From contig OZ241383.1 in assembly GCA_965200775.1 (NCBI GenBank), positions 2,108,001 through 2,172,000 of the forward strand: DNA of 64,000 bases, read 5' to 3'. Made by a program: the position numbers and the translations under genes. The notes under the pieces are model-generated. The model searched no databases, had not been told where the DNA came from, and saw nothing but the letters and a program-made list of their open reading frames with translations. Positions 24,510-33,316 of this stretch are shown here, piece after piece; position 1 is the stretch's first letter; every line of letters starts with the position of its first letter. Source of the DNA: Poriferisocius sp965200775 (GTDB lineage: Bacteria > Actinomycetota > Acidimicrobiia > Acidimicrobiales > Bin134).

Positions 24510-25235
24510 TCAGGGGCGGCCCAGGCGGCGCAGGATCAACGGGTAGCCGGTCGCCAAGATCGCGGCGAATATAAACCACTGCACGGCGTAGGCCAGGTGG
24601 GAGCCGTCTCCGAGGTCGGGGAGCGGGACCGGGATGGGCAGATCACCCCCAGAGGGCGCCTGGGCCTGGAGCTGCACGTAGGCCGGAAGCAGGTCGGCGT
24701 CGAGCTGTTGGGACAGGCGGGCCAGGTCGGGGCGGGCCATCTCGGTCAGCACTCCCCCGGCAGGGTCGGCCTGCTGGAGCCCCGCCGCAGTCACCGTGGC
24801 CCGTAGGAAGCCGGTTACCTCTACCTCTCCGGTCGGCGGGGTGAAATCAGCCGGGGACGATCCCGACCCGACAGCGTGCGGGATCCAACCCCGGTTGACC
24901 GCCACCACCACCCCGGAGGGCAGCTCCAGCGGGGTGAGCACCCAGTACCCGGCCGACCGCTCATGAGTACGATTGCGGATGAGCACCTGGTGCTCGGGCT
25001 GGTAAACGCCCACCGCCTCCACAGGGCGGAACTCCGCCTCCTCGCCGACAGCGTAGGGATCGCCCACCCCAACCAGACTCTGCACATCGACGGCGGGCTG
25101 CTCGCTTCGGCTGGTGATGGTGTCGTTGCGGTCTCGTCTTTCCGACAGCCGATGGAGTTGCCAGAATCCGGCTGTGACCATGGCCACCACGGCCACCAGC
25201 ACCGCGACGTGCAACAGCAGGCGCCGGATTGACAC
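24510..25235 (-). CDS. SURF1-family protein
   Basis: A 241-residue protein with one membrane helix at each end, the SURF1 plan. Signatures are GFWQLHRLSERRDRN after the first helix, VNRGWIP in the middle, and HLAYAVQWFIFA before and in the second helix. SURF1 assists haem insertion into subunit I of cytochrome oxidase. It lies downstream of dapB (26-nt gap) and next to the accessory island. No other oxidase gene is in the window. Confidence 0.9.
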   Translation of the reverse strand: MSIRRLLLHVAVLVAVVAMVTAGFWQLHRLSERRDRNDTITSRSEQPAVDVQSLVGVGDPYAVGEEAEFRPVEAVGVYQPEHQVLIRNRTHERSAGYWVLTPLELPSGVVVAVNRGWIPHAVGSGSSPADFTPPTGEVEVTGFLRATVTAAGLQQADPAGGVLTEMARPDLARLSQQLDADLLPAYVQLQAQAPSGGDLPIPVPLPDLGDGSHLAYAVQWFIFAAILATGYPLILRRLGRP

Positions 25236-25261
25236 TTCTGAATCGAAAGGTCGCCGGCCGG

Positions 25262-26032
25262 TTAGAGGTCCAGCAGGGCGTCGAGGCCGATGATGACGCC
25301 GGTACGGTCAGGTATCGCTTTCACCGCGGCCAGCACACCGGGCATGAACGAGGAGCGATCAGTCGAATCCTGGCGGATGGTCAGCGTCTGCCCCTCGGCC
25401 CCGAGGATCACCTCGTGATGGGCCACCATCCCCCTCATCCGCACGGCGTGGACCCTGATGCCCCCCGGGCCTTCCGCTCCCCGGACGCCATCCAGCACCT
25501 CGTGTTCGGTGGGGTCGGGAGCCCACCGATCCGATGCGGCGGCCATTTTCTCCACGGTTAACCGGGCCGTTCCCGAGGGGGCGTCGATCTTGGCGTCGTG
25601 GTGCAACTCGATCACCTCGGCGGTGTCGAAATGGGGCGCGGCCAACTCGGCGAACCGCATCATCAACACCGCGCTGATGGCGAAGTTGGGAGCGATGGCA
25701 CAGGCCCGGCCCGCCCGGGCGAACGCATCCTCGAACCGCTCAACGTCGTGATCGGTGAAGCCGGTGGTGCCCACCACGGCGTGGATCTGCTGCTCGGCCA
25801 GCCAGATCAGGTTCTCGCGAGCGGCCTCGGCGATGGTGAAGTCCACCACCACCTCGGCTCCGGCATCGGCAATCGCCTGCCTGTGGCCGGTGACAACCGT
25901 GCCGGCCACCGAGTGGCCCGCCCGGTGGGGATCGACAGCCGCCACCAACTCCAGTTCGGGGTCGCCGGCCACCGCCTCGCAGACCGTGGCCCCCATCCGG
26001 CCTCCCGCTCCAAGCACCCCTACTTGCAACAT
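25262..26032 (-). CDS. dapB: 4-hydroxy-tetrahydrodipicolinate reductase
   Basis: A 256-residue NAD(P)H-dependent enzyme, the second step of lysine/DAP synthesis after DapA. The nucleotide motif GAGGRMG is at 8-14, VVGTTGF near 88, APNFAISAVLM near 115, and the substrate signature ELHHDAKIDAPSGTA near 143 holds the catalytic His and Lys. The length is standard. It is followed by surf1 and preceded by pnp on the same strand. Confidence 0.95.
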   Translation of the reverse strand: MLQVGVLGAGGRMGATVCEAVAGDPELELVAAVDPHRAGHSVAGTVVTGHRQAIADAGAEVVVDFTIAEAARENLIWLAEQQIHAVVGTTGFTDHDVERFEDAFARAGRACAIAPNFAISAVLMMRFAELAAPHFDTAEVIELHHDAKIDAPSGTARLTVEKMAAASDRWAPDPTEHEVLDGVRGAEGPGGIRVHAVRMRGMVAHHEVILGAEGQTLTIRQDSTDRSSFMPGVLAAVKAIPDRTGVIIGLDALLDL

Positions 26033-26120
26033 GAACGAGACGCTACCTGCCAGAGTCGAGGTGACACCGCTTCACTATTGGGCCGGTCGTAGTGGGCCAA
26101 CCGGGGACACCGGCTGCAGA

Positions 26121-28682
26121 TCAGCGACGGGAGCGGTCCCGCTCGCGGCCCCGGCCCCCACCTCGGCGGGGCGAGCCGCCGCTGGGCCCGAGATCGCCAA
26201 ACTCGTCACGCAACTGGGCCTCGAAGTCGGCCTCGAACGAGGCTGCCTGGGACGGGCCTTCCCGGTCGTCGCGGTCTCTCCCGCCACGGTCGTCGAAGCG
26301 ACGGTCGTCGCGGCCACCACGATCATCACGACGATCACGACGATCCCGACCACCACGATCATCCCGACGATCATCGCGACCACCCCGGTCGTCGCGGCGG
26401 TCCCGGCGATCCCGACCACCCCGGTCGTCGCGGCCACCACGACCATCACGACGATCACGACGATCACGACGATCCGAGCCCGAGGAACCGGACCCCGACT
26501 CGCCTTCGGAATCGTCGCCGGTCAGCTTGAGGCTGATCTTGCCGTTAGGGTCGATGTCCTCCACCACAACCTCGAGGTCATCCCCCAGCGAGACCACGTC
26601 CTCCACCCTGTCAATACGGCGGCCCCGGCCCAGCTTGGAGATGTGGACCAGGCCGTCCCGGCCGGGGAGGATGTTCACGAACGCTCCAAACGTGGTGATG
26701 TTCACCACCTTCCCGCTGTACACCTCACCCACGTCGGCGGTGGGCGGGTCGAGGATCAGGCGAATCTGACGCTCCGCCTCGTACACAACATCCCGGTTGG
26801 TCGAGGAGATGGTGACCACCCCGCAGTCCTGCCCATCGTCCACGTTCACCTCGGCCCCGGTCTCGGCCTGAATCGAGTTGATGACCTTGCCCTTGGGCCC
26901 GATCACCTCACCGATCTTGTCCAACGGGATGTCGAACTTGATGATCTTGGGGGCGTTGGGGCGCACGTCGTCGCGGGGAGCGTCAATGGCTCCCGCCATC
27001 ACCTCCAGGATCTTGAGCCGGGCGTCGCGGGCCTGATCCAGAGCCTCGGCCAGCACGGAAGCCGGCAAACCGTCGATCTTGGTATCGAGCTGCAAGGCGG
27101 TGACGAAGTCGGCCGTTCCCGCGACCTTGAAGTCCATATCCCCGAAGGCGTCCTCGGCCCCCAGGATGTCGGTCAGCGTGATGTAGCGACCGTCGTGGAG
27201 CACCAGCCCCATGGCGATGCCCGCCACGGGAGCCTTGATGGGCACACCGGCGTCCATGAGCGACAGCGTGGACGAGCACACCGAAGCCATCGAGGTGGAG
27301 CCGTTGGAGGAGAGAACCTCCGACACCAGCCGCAACGTGTAGGAGAACTCGTCCATGTCGGGGATCACCGGCAACAGGGCCTTCTCGGCCAACGCACCGT
27401 GGCCGATCTCCCTACGCTTCGGGCCCCGCATGAAACCGGTCTCGCCGGTGGAGTAGGGCGGGAAGTTGTAGTGATGGATGTAGCGCTTCTTGTCGATGGG
27501 GTCGATCCCGTCGATCATCTGATCCATCCGGGCGGTGCCCAGCGTGGTGATGTTCAGCACCTGGGTCTCGCCCCGCTCGAACAAGCCGGAGCCGTGAGCG
27601 GTGTCGACCACCCCCACATCGGAGCCCAGCGGACGGAGGTCCGCCGACCCCCGGCCGTCGATGCGAACGCCGTCGTCGGCGATCCGGGTGCGGACGATGC
27701 TCTTGGACAGTGAGCGGACGGCAGAGGAGATCTGCTTGTCGGCCCCTTCCACCTCCTCGAAGCGGGCGGCCAGCTCTTCGGCGATCTGTTCCTTGGCCTG
27801 ATCCTCCGCGGCCTGCCGCTCGGCCTTGTCGGCGATGGACAGGGCCGCAGCCAGCTTGGTCGCCCCGACCTCGGCCACCGCCGCTTCAACCTCGGGGGTG
27901 TAGTCCACCTGGGTCTCGTACTCCATCGGGGGCTTCACCCCAGCGGTGGCGATGAGCCGGCGTTGCAGGCCCACCGCTTCCTTGATCCACTCCTTCGACT
28001 GCTCCAGGCCCTCGACCAGGACAGCCTCGTCCACCTTGCGGGTGCCGTTTTCGTAGTGGGACCAGCTCGCTTCGGTGCCGTTGGCCTCCACCATCATGAT
28101 GGCCACGTCACCGTCGTCGAGCACCCGTCCGGCCACCACCATCTCGAACGTGGAATCGGCCCCCTCGGCGTAGGTGGGATGGGGAATCCACTCCCCGTCG
28201 GCGCTGTGGGCAACCCGCACCGCACCCACCGGGCCGGCGAACGGGATGCCGGAAATGCTCAACGCCGCCGACGCCCCGTTGATGGCGATCACGTCGTAGG
28301 GGTTCTCCTGGTCGGCGCCCAGAACGGTGCCGACGATGTGAATCTCGTTGCGGAACCCGTCGGGAAACGACGGGCGCAGGGGCCGGTCGATCAAGCGGCA
28401 CGTCAGGATGGCCGACTCGGGGGCTCGCCCCTCCCGCCGGAAGAACGAACCTGGGATCTTCCCGGCGGCGTACATCCGCTCCTCGATGTCCACGGTCAGG
28501 GGGAAGAAGTCAACCCCCTCGCGAACCCTGCGAGCGGCTGTTGCCGTGACCAGGATTGTGGTGTCGCCCATCCTGGCGACCACGGCTCCGTCGGCCTGAC
28601 CGGCCAGACGACCTGTCTCGAACGACAGGGTTTTGCTCTCGGCACCGCTTACCGCGGCCGAGACGGTGATGGCTTCCGCCAT
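26121..28682 (-). CDS. pnp: Polyribonucleotide nucleotidyltransferase with a long Arg/Asp/Gly-repeat tail
   Basis: PNPase degrades RNA 3'-5' by phosphorolysis. About 853 residues from the ATG at 28682, which has a GAGAGGAG site. Two RNase PH domains are joined by a helical linker, followed by a KH domain (IPLDKIGEVIGPKGKVINSI) and an S1 domain (GKVVNITTFGAFVNILPGRDGLVHIS). A tail of about 130 residues follows, made of RRDRRDDRGGRDDR-like repeats and ending PRRGGGRGRERDRSRR. Actinobacterial PNPases often have such tails, which probably bind RNA or partners. The repeats make the DNA at 26280-26480 look like a minisatellite. It follows rpsO, the usual order. Confidence 0.95.
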   Translation of the reverse strand: MAEAITVSAAVSGAESKTLSFETGRLAGQADGAVVARMGDTTILVTATAARRVREGVDFFPLTVDIEERMYAAGKIPGSFFRREGRAPESAILTCRLIDRPLRPSFPDGFRNEIHIVGTVLGADQENPYDVIAINGASAALSISGIPFAGPVGAVRVAHSADGEWIPHPTYAEGADSTFEMVVAGRVLDDGDVAIMMVEANGTEASWSHYENGTRKVDEAVLVEGLEQSKEWIKEAVGLQRRLIATAGVKPPMEYETQVDYTPEVEAAVAEVGATKLAAALSIADKAERQAAEDQAKEQIAEELAARFEEVEGADKQISSAVRSLSKSIVRTRIADDGVRIDGRGSADLRPLGSDVGVVDTAHGSGLFERGETQVLNITTLGTARMDQMIDGIDPIDKKRYIHHYNFPPYSTGETGFMRGPKRREIGHGALAEKALLPVIPDMDEFSYTLRLVSEVLSSNGSTSMASVCSSTLSLMDAGVPIKAPVAGIAMGLVLHDGRYITLTDILGAEDAFGDMDFKVAGTADFVTALQLDTKIDGLPASVLAEALDQARDARLKILEVMAGAIDAPRDDVRPNAPKIIKFDIPLDKIGEVIGPKGKVINSIQAETGAEVNVDDGQDCGVVTISSTNRDVVYEAERQIRLILDPPTADVGEVYSGKVVNITTFGAFVNILPGRDGLVHISKLGRGRRIDRVEDVVSLGDDLEVVVEDIDPNGKISLKLTGDDSEGESGSGSSGSDRRDRRDRRDGRGGRDDRGGRDRRDRRDDRGGRDDRRDDRGGRDRRDRRDDRGGRDDRRFDDRGGRDRDDREGPSQAASFEADFEAQLRDEFGDLGPSGGSPRRGGGRGRERDRSRR

Positions 28683-28730
28683 GTCTGCTCCTCTCCGGAC
28701 CATGCGAGGTCCGAGCGGGCCGGAACGGAG

Positions 28731-28785
28731 CCAGTTCCCAGTTGGAGAGGCCCAGCTTGGCTCGGCCCCTTCAACTGACAACTGG
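28731..28785 (-). promoter_or_regulatory. Long stem-loop in the rpsO-pnp intergenic region
   Basis: Arms 28740-28752 and 28764-28776 form a 13-bp stem with one mismatch and one G-U pair; an outer CCAGTT/AACTGG pair (28731-28736, 28780-28785) extends it. It lies in the 5' leader of pnp and after the rpsO stop. In enterobacteria a leader hairpin cut by RNase III lets PNPase repress itself; a similar role is possible. A smaller hairpin, CGGACC/GGTCCG (28696-28713), abuts the pnp SD. Confidence 0.55.
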
Positions 28786-28840
28786 TCTCTCTAAGCCCGC
28801 TGTTTGTTTTTCGTTGGGTCGCCGGAACGGCGCCCGCTTC

Positions 28841-29110
28841 TCAGCGGCGAATTCCGAGTTCGGCGATGATGCCCCGATACCGCTCCACGTCGTTGTCCTT
28901 GACGTAGTCGAGCAGCCGCCGCCGCCGGCCCACCATCATGAGCAGGCCCCGCCTGCTGTGGTGATCCTTGGCGTGTACCTTCAAATGCTCGGTGAGGTGG
29001 TTGATCCTCCCCGTGAGCAGCGCGATCTGGACCTCGGGCGAACCCGTGTCTGTTTCGTGCAGGCGGTGCTTCTCAATCGTCGCGGATTTGGACGGTAGCT
29101 TCTCGGTCAT
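28841..29110 (-). CDS. rpsO: 30S ribosomal protein S15
   Basis: 89 residues, full length. The typical sequence includes HETDTGSPEVQIALLTGRI, HSRRGLLMMVGRRRRLLDY and the C-terminal YRGIIAELGIRR. S15 binds the central domain of 16S rRNA early in 30S assembly. It heads the rpsO-pnp transcript. Upstream is a divergent PfkB kinase gene with a 186-bp gap that holds a small AAAACG/CGTTTT inverted repeat at 29136-29149 and a doubled AACTCATGAC at 29248-29267. Confidence 0.97.
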   Translation of the reverse strand: MTEKLPSKSATIEKHRLHETDTGSPEVQIALLTGRINHLTEHLKVHAKDHHSRRGLLMMVGRRRRLLDYVKDNDVERYRGIIAELGIRR

Positions 29111-29296
29111 CCCTACTCAGTGTGTCCGTCGATCAGAAAACGGGCGTTTTGCACTTCTCTTTGCCGTGCTCTTGCCCGGGGACCTGTTCAAGCTACCACC
29201 CCGAGACGCAGAACACCTACCCGGAGTTCGCACTGCCAGCCCCAACTCATGACAACTCATGACACCGACCGTAGGCGTATGGGGGATACTGAACCG

Positions 29297-30157
29297 GTGA
29301 AGGTTATCTCTTTCGGGAGCCTCAACTACGACCTCTCCATCTGGCTGGATCGGCTGCCCGACCCCGATGAGACGATGCGGGCCCAACGGATGGAGGCTTT
29401 CTCGGGGGGCAAGGGGGCCAACCAGGCCGCCGCAGCGGCCCGGCTCGGGGCCCAATCCGCGATGGTGGGATGCGTGGGCGACGACGAAAGAGGTCGCTGG
29501 TTGCGGGAAACACTCGAGGCAGGCGGGGTAGACGCTGGCAACGTCCGAACCGTGGAGGAACCAACCGGGACTGCGCTGCCGCTCATCACCCCCGCTGACG
29601 TGTCCATCATCATCGTGGCCGGGGCCAACGCCATCACCGGGATCGCGGATGCCGACGGTGCCTCGGAGGCGATAGCCGATGCCGACGTGTTGCTGTTGCA
29701 GGGCGAGGTGGGGGCGGCGGGCACCCGGCGAGCGGCCCAGATCGCCCGATCGGCCAACACCACGGTGGTGTTCAACCCCGCTCCGGTGGACCCGCTCATG
29801 GTGGAGGCCGTAGTGCCCCTCACCGACGTGTTGGTGATGAACCGGGCCGAGCAGGGGCAGGTGTCGGCCATCGGCACCGAAACCGGCCAATGCGAAACGG
29901 TCGTCACCCTGGGCAGTCGGGGAGCCCGGCTCGGTGAGGTGGTGGTGCCCCCCTTCCCCGCCGAGGTCGTGGACCCCACCGGGGCCGGCGATGCCTTCTG
30001 CGGCGCCCTGGGTGTGGCCCTGGCCGAGGAGCGACCCCTGGTCGAGGCCATCCGCTTCGCCAACGCCTCGGGTGCTCTGGCAGTGGGAACGGCCGGTGCC
30101 CAGCCGTCGCTGCCCACCCGGGCCGAGGTGGAGGCTCTGTTGGAGGGCCGCCACTAG
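29297..30157 (+). CDS. PfkB-family carbohydrate kinase (ribokinase-like)
   Basis: 286 residues from the GTG at 29297, which has a GGGGGA site about 10 nt upstream; an ATG 18 nt earlier lacks an SD. The PfkB signatures are present: the N-terminal GGKGANQAAAAARLGA, which is ribokinase-like, and the C-terminal DPTGAGDAFCGAL with the catalytic Asp. Ribokinase itself is the nearest match by motif, but the sugar cannot be fixed from sequence. It is one of the few plus-strand genes and stands alone. Its 3' end is followed by about three 15-bp tandem units. Confidence 0.85.
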   Translation: MKVISFGSLNYDLSIWLDRLPDPDETMRAQRMEAFSGGKGANQAAAAARLGAQSAMVGCVGDDERGRWLRETLEAGGVDAGNVRTVEEPTGTALPLITPADVSIIIVAGANAITGIADADGASEAIADADVLLLQGEVGAAGTRRAAQIARSANTTVVFNPAPVDPLMVEAVVPLTDVLVMNRAEQGQVSAIGTETGQCETVVTLGSRGARLGEVVVPPFPAEVVDPTGAGDAFCGALGVALAEERPLVEAIRFANASGALAVGTAGAQPSLPTRAEVEALLEGRH

Positions 30158-30196
30158 CTCAGAGGTCACTAGCTCGGAGAGGGACTGACTCGGAGG
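30152..30196. repeat. About three 15-bp tandem units over the stop of the PfkB kinase gene
   Basis: Units at 30152-30166 and 30167-30181 differ at 3 of 15 positions (core CACTAGCTC). A third, more diverged unit (30182-30196) keeps ACTCGGAG. The kinase stop codon TAG lies in the first unit. Confidence 0.65.
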
Positions 30197-30217
30197 GGGT
30201 AACCCCGCAGCGGGGCC

Positions 30218-30250
30218 GTTGGCCGGGGCGGTCCTTGCCGACGGGCCAAC
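30218..30250. terminator. Hairpin between convergent genes, possible bidirectional terminator
   Basis: Arms GTTGGCC (30218-30224) and GGCCAAC (30244-30250) enclose a GC-rich loop. The site lies between the convergent kinase and LLM genes. No T-run follows on either strand, so it would be a non-canonical terminator. Confidence 0.4.
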
Positions 30251-30271
30251 TCCATGGCCCTATTGCCGGCC

Positions 30272-31381
30272 CTATTTCCCGAGAGCGGGAATGACGTGCT
30301 CGGCGGTCAGCCGGATGCTCTCCATCACCTTTTCGTGGGCGATGTTGTAGGGGTTCATCATGCACAGGAGCAGGTCGACGCCGAGGTCGGCGAAACCCCG
30401 GCACAGCTCTACGCACTGGTCGGGATCTCCGGCAACGGCCACGCCCTGGGCCACAAGGTCCTCGACGCTGAACGTGGTGTCCCAATCGGCCTCCTGGGTC
30501 ATCCCCGGCAGGTACCGCAGGTAATTCCAGTCGCCCAGCTCTTCCCCTTCCTCCTGGAGCATTTCGGCCACGCTGGCCACCAGCTTGAACGCCACGGTGG
30601 GATACCACCAGAACGACTCCCGGGCGTTCTCGTAGGCCTCCGCTGTGGTGGGAGCGCAGTGGAACATGGCGAAGGTGGCTACCCGGTCGTTTACGTACCC
30701 CCCAACCGGGTTACGACACGCCGCAACGGCACGGCGGTACAGGTCGATCCGCAGGGCCAGCTCCTCGAGCGACACCCCGGCACTGAACGACAGCAACCCC
30801 ATGCCCATCTCCCCCACCAGCTCGTGAGTCTCCCGGCTCCCGGTTGCCGCCCATAGGGGTGGATGGGGATTCTGCACCGGCTTGGGCAACACTCGACGAC
30901 GGGGCATCGACCAGTACTGCCCGTTGAACTCGTACTCGTCGTTCATCCAGCATCCCGCTATGTGGTCCACCGCCTCGGCCCACATGGCCCGGGTCTGCCG
31001 AGGGTCGATCCCGAACCCCTCCAGCTCGGCTCGGGTGGTGGATCGGCCGGTGCCGAACTCCACCCGACCCCCGCTGATCACGTCCAACGTGGCCGCAGAC
31101 TCGGCGCTGCGGACCGGATGGTTGTACGGGTGTGGGGTCAGCCGAACCCCGTACCCCAGCCTCAGATTCTCGGTGAGCGCAGCCACCGCCCCATAGAGCA
31201 CCTCGGGGTTCGAGCTGTGGGACATCTCCTCCAGGAAGTGGTGCTCCACCGTCCAGAAGCTGTGGTATCCGAGTTGGTCGGCGAGCACCGCCTGGGCGAT
31301 CAACTCCTGGTAGCGAAGTTGCTCGCTGTTGTGCTTCCACGGCCGTGGGACGGGGATCTCGGAGAAAAGGGCAAGATCCAT
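30272..31381 (-). CDS. LLM-class flavin-dependent oxidoreductase, second copy
   Basis: About 369 residues from the ATG at 31381 with an AGGAG site 12 nt upstream; a TTG at 31393 also exists but would sit on that site. TIM-barrel features are FWTVEHHFLEEM near residue 45, NLRLGYGVRLTPH, DVISGGRVEFGTGRSTTRAEL and NPHPPLWAATGS. It belongs to the same subfamily as the gene at 4446, with a similar C-terminal CMMNPYNIAHEKVMESIR. It follows ribF by 18 nt on the same strand; RibF makes FMN and FAD, so co-expression of a flavin enzyme is reasonable. Confidence 0.85.
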   Translation of the reverse strand: MDLALFSEIPVPRPWKHNSEQLRYQELIAQAVLADQLGYHSFWTVEHHFLEEMSHSSNPEVLYGAVAALTENLRLGYGVRLTPHPYNHPVRSAESAATLDVISGGRVEFGTGRSTTRAELEGFGIDPRQTRAMWAEAVDHIAGCWMNDEYEFNGQYWSMPRRRVLPKPVQNPHPPLWAATGSRETHELVGEMGMGLLSFSAGVSLEELALRIDLYRRAVAACRNPVGGYVNDRVATFAMFHCAPTTAEAYENARESFWWYPTVAFKLVASVAEMLQEEGEELGDWNYLRYLPGMTQEADWDTTFSVEDLVAQGVAVAGDPDQCVELCRGFADLGVDLLLCMMNPYNIAHEKVMESIRLTAEHVIPALGK

Positions 31382-31399
31382 GTCCAGGGCCAACTCCTG

Positions 31400-32356
31400 C
31401 TACGTGGTTGGTTCGGCGGACAGGATCTCCCGGGAGTCGGCCACGTCGATGTGGAGCTGCTTCACCAGGGAGTCGATGCCGTCGAAACGGTGCTCGCTCC
31501 TCAGCAGTTCCACAAACTCCACCTTGGCCTCCTCGCCGTAGAGGTCGCCTTCGAAATCCAGGAGGTGAGCCTCCAGCAGCGACTGCTGGGCGTGCTCGTA
31601 GAAGGTGGGACGCCGGCCGATGTTGATGGCAGCCATGTGCCGGGACCCATCGGGGCGGGTGTACCAGCCTGCATAAACCGCGTCGGCGGGCCACGCCATG
31701 GCCATCGACACAGGGATGTTGGCGGTGGGGAACCCGATGGTCATCCCCCGCCGGTCGCCCACCACCACCTTGCCTCTGATCTCGTGGTACCGCCCCAGCA
31801 TGGCTGCCGCGGTGCGCACGTCCCCGCCGGCCAGCGCCCGCCGTACCGCAGTGGACGAAACCGGCTCGGGCCACCGGTCATCGTGATGCAGGAGCTCCAT
31901 GGCCCTGACCGTGAAGCCCATGGTCTGGCCGTACTCCCGCAGCTTGTCGATGTTGCCCAGGCGGGCCCTGCCGAAGTGAAAGTCCTCGCCCACCACCACG
32001 CAGCGCACCCGCAGCCGGTCCACGAACACCTGCCGCACGAAGTCCTCCGGCAGGGTGTGGGCCCGCTCGGGAGAGAACTTCACCAGGTACACGTAGTCGA
32101 TGCCGGCGGCCTCCAGCAGCTCCAGCTTCTGGTCGAGGCTGTTCAGCAGCTTGGGGGCGTTCTCCGGCCGCAACACCAGGGCGGGGTGGCGGTCGAAGGT
32201 GACCACCGCGGTGGCCAGGCCCAGCTTCCCCGCTTCGGCCAGCAGATCATGGAGCACGGCCTGGTGGCCCACATGGACGCCGTCGTACACCCCGATACTG
32301 GCCGCGGTCTCCTCGTTGTCGTTCAGACGACCGAAATCTTCGATGACCCGCACCAC
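31400..32356 (-). CDS. ribF: Bifunctional riboflavin kinase/FAD synthetase
   Basis: About 318 residues from a GTG at 32356; the start is uncertain because the frame is open to 32392 and no good SD is visible. The N-terminal FAD-synthetase (nucleotidyltransferase) domain has GVYDGVHVGHQ and SSTAVRRAL. The C-terminal riboflavin kinase has RGMTIGFPTANIP and the AVYAGWYTRPDG barrel strand. It makes FMN and then FAD. Its position after truB is typical (infB-rbfA-truB-ribF). Confidence 0.92.
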   Translation of the reverse strand: MVRVIEDFGRLNDNEETAASIGVYDGVHVGHQAVLHDLLAEAGKLGLATAVVTFDRHPALVLRPENAPKLLNSLDQKLELLEAAGIDYVYLVKFSPERAHTLPEDFVRQVFVDRLRVRCVVVGEDFHFGRARLGNIDKLREYGQTMGFTVRAMELLHHDDRWPEPVSSTAVRRALAGGDVRTAAAMLGRYHEIRGKVVVGDRRGMTIGFPTANIPVSMAMAWPADAVYAGWYTRPDGSRHMAAINIGRRPTFYEHAQQSLLEAHLLDFEGDLYGEEAKVEFVELLRSEHRFDGIDSLVKQLHIDVADSREILSAEPTT

Positions 32357-32434
32357 GCTGCACGGTAGCGGTCGCGACCCGAAACCGGACAACTCCCCCT
32401 ACTGCAGCTACTGGCTTTGGTTTGCGGGCGGTGA

Positions 32435-33316
32435 TTACCAGGGGATTACCACCGCCGGTTTGGCCCGGTCCGATGTGTGGGGCTCGTACACGGCCAGGAG
32501 CCGGCCTTGCGTATCGAGCACCGGCCACGGCCCGTCACCGGGGGCAGCCAGCTCTCCGGCGGTCAACACCTGTCCGTTGCCGACCCGCCGGCCGAGGTCG
32601 TCATCGACCGTGACCGCGGCGTAGTCCCGCAGCACCTCGGCCATCGGCAGCAGCTCCACGGAGGCAACCGGTCGAGCCTCGGCCACGGTGAACGAGCCGA
32701 TGGCGGTACGACGCAGGGCCCTCAGATGAGCTCCCCCTCCCAGTGCAGTGCCGATGTCGGCGGCCAGCGAGCGGATGTAGGTGCCCGACGAGCAGCTCAC
32801 CTCCATCCGGTATATCCCCGCGCCGGCGTCCACCGGGGCCACCTTCAGATCGTGGACGGTTACCGGACGGGCCTCCCGCTCCACCTCCACCCCCTGCCGG
32901 GCAAGCTCGTAGAGGCGACGGCCCTCAACCCGCACCGCCGACACCATCGGCGGGACCTGCATGATGTCGCCCACGAAACCGGAAGCGGCCTCGGCCACCT
33001 GCTTGGGGGTGACACCGCCCATGCCGTGTATGGCGGTCACCTCTCCGGCGGCGTCCAGCGTGGAGGTTTCCACCCCCAACACCAGCTCGCCCTCGTACTG
33101 CTTCACCAGCGGGGTGATGAACCGCAGCAGTTTGGTGGCCCGTCCCACCCCTAAGAGCAACACCCCGGTTGCATCGGGATCCAGCGTCCCGGCGTGCCCA
33201 ACCCGGCGGGTACCCAGCACGCCCCGGGCCTTGGCCACCACGTCGTGGGAGGTCCACCCCGCTTCCTTGTCGACGACGGCAAGCCCGTCGGCGGCACCCT
33301 CGGGGGCCTTGCTCAC
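32435..33316 (-). CDS. truB: tRNA pseudouridine-55 synthase
   Basis: 293 residues. It modifies U55 in the T-loop of tRNAs. The catalytic Asp is in RRVGHAGTLDPDATGVL near residue 45. KQYEGELVLGVETST, MVSAVRVEGRRLYELAR and SGTYIRSLAADIG are family blocks, and a short C-terminal PUA-like region follows. The ATG overlaps the rbfA stop by 4 nt. Confidence 0.95.
   Translation of the reverse strand: MSKAPEGAADGLAVVDKEAGWTSHDVVAKARGVLGTRRVGHAGTLDPDATGVLLLGVGRATKLLRFITPLVKQYEGELVLGVETSTLDAAGEVTAIHGMGGVTPKQVAEAASGFVGDIMQVPPMVSAVRVEGRRLYELARQGVEVEREARPVTVHDLKVAPVDAGAGIYRMEVSCSSGTYIRSLAADIGTALGGGAHLRALRRTAIGSFTVAEARPVASVELLPMAEVLRDYAAVTVDDDLGRRVGNGQVLTAGELAAPGDGPWPVLDTQGRLLAVYEPHTSDRAKPAVVIPW

Noticed and set aside
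26280..26480. Apparent short-repeat array resembling a CRISPR or minisatellite
   Set aside because: It is the coding sequence of the PNPase Arg/Asp/Gly tail; there are no constant repeats with unique spacers.
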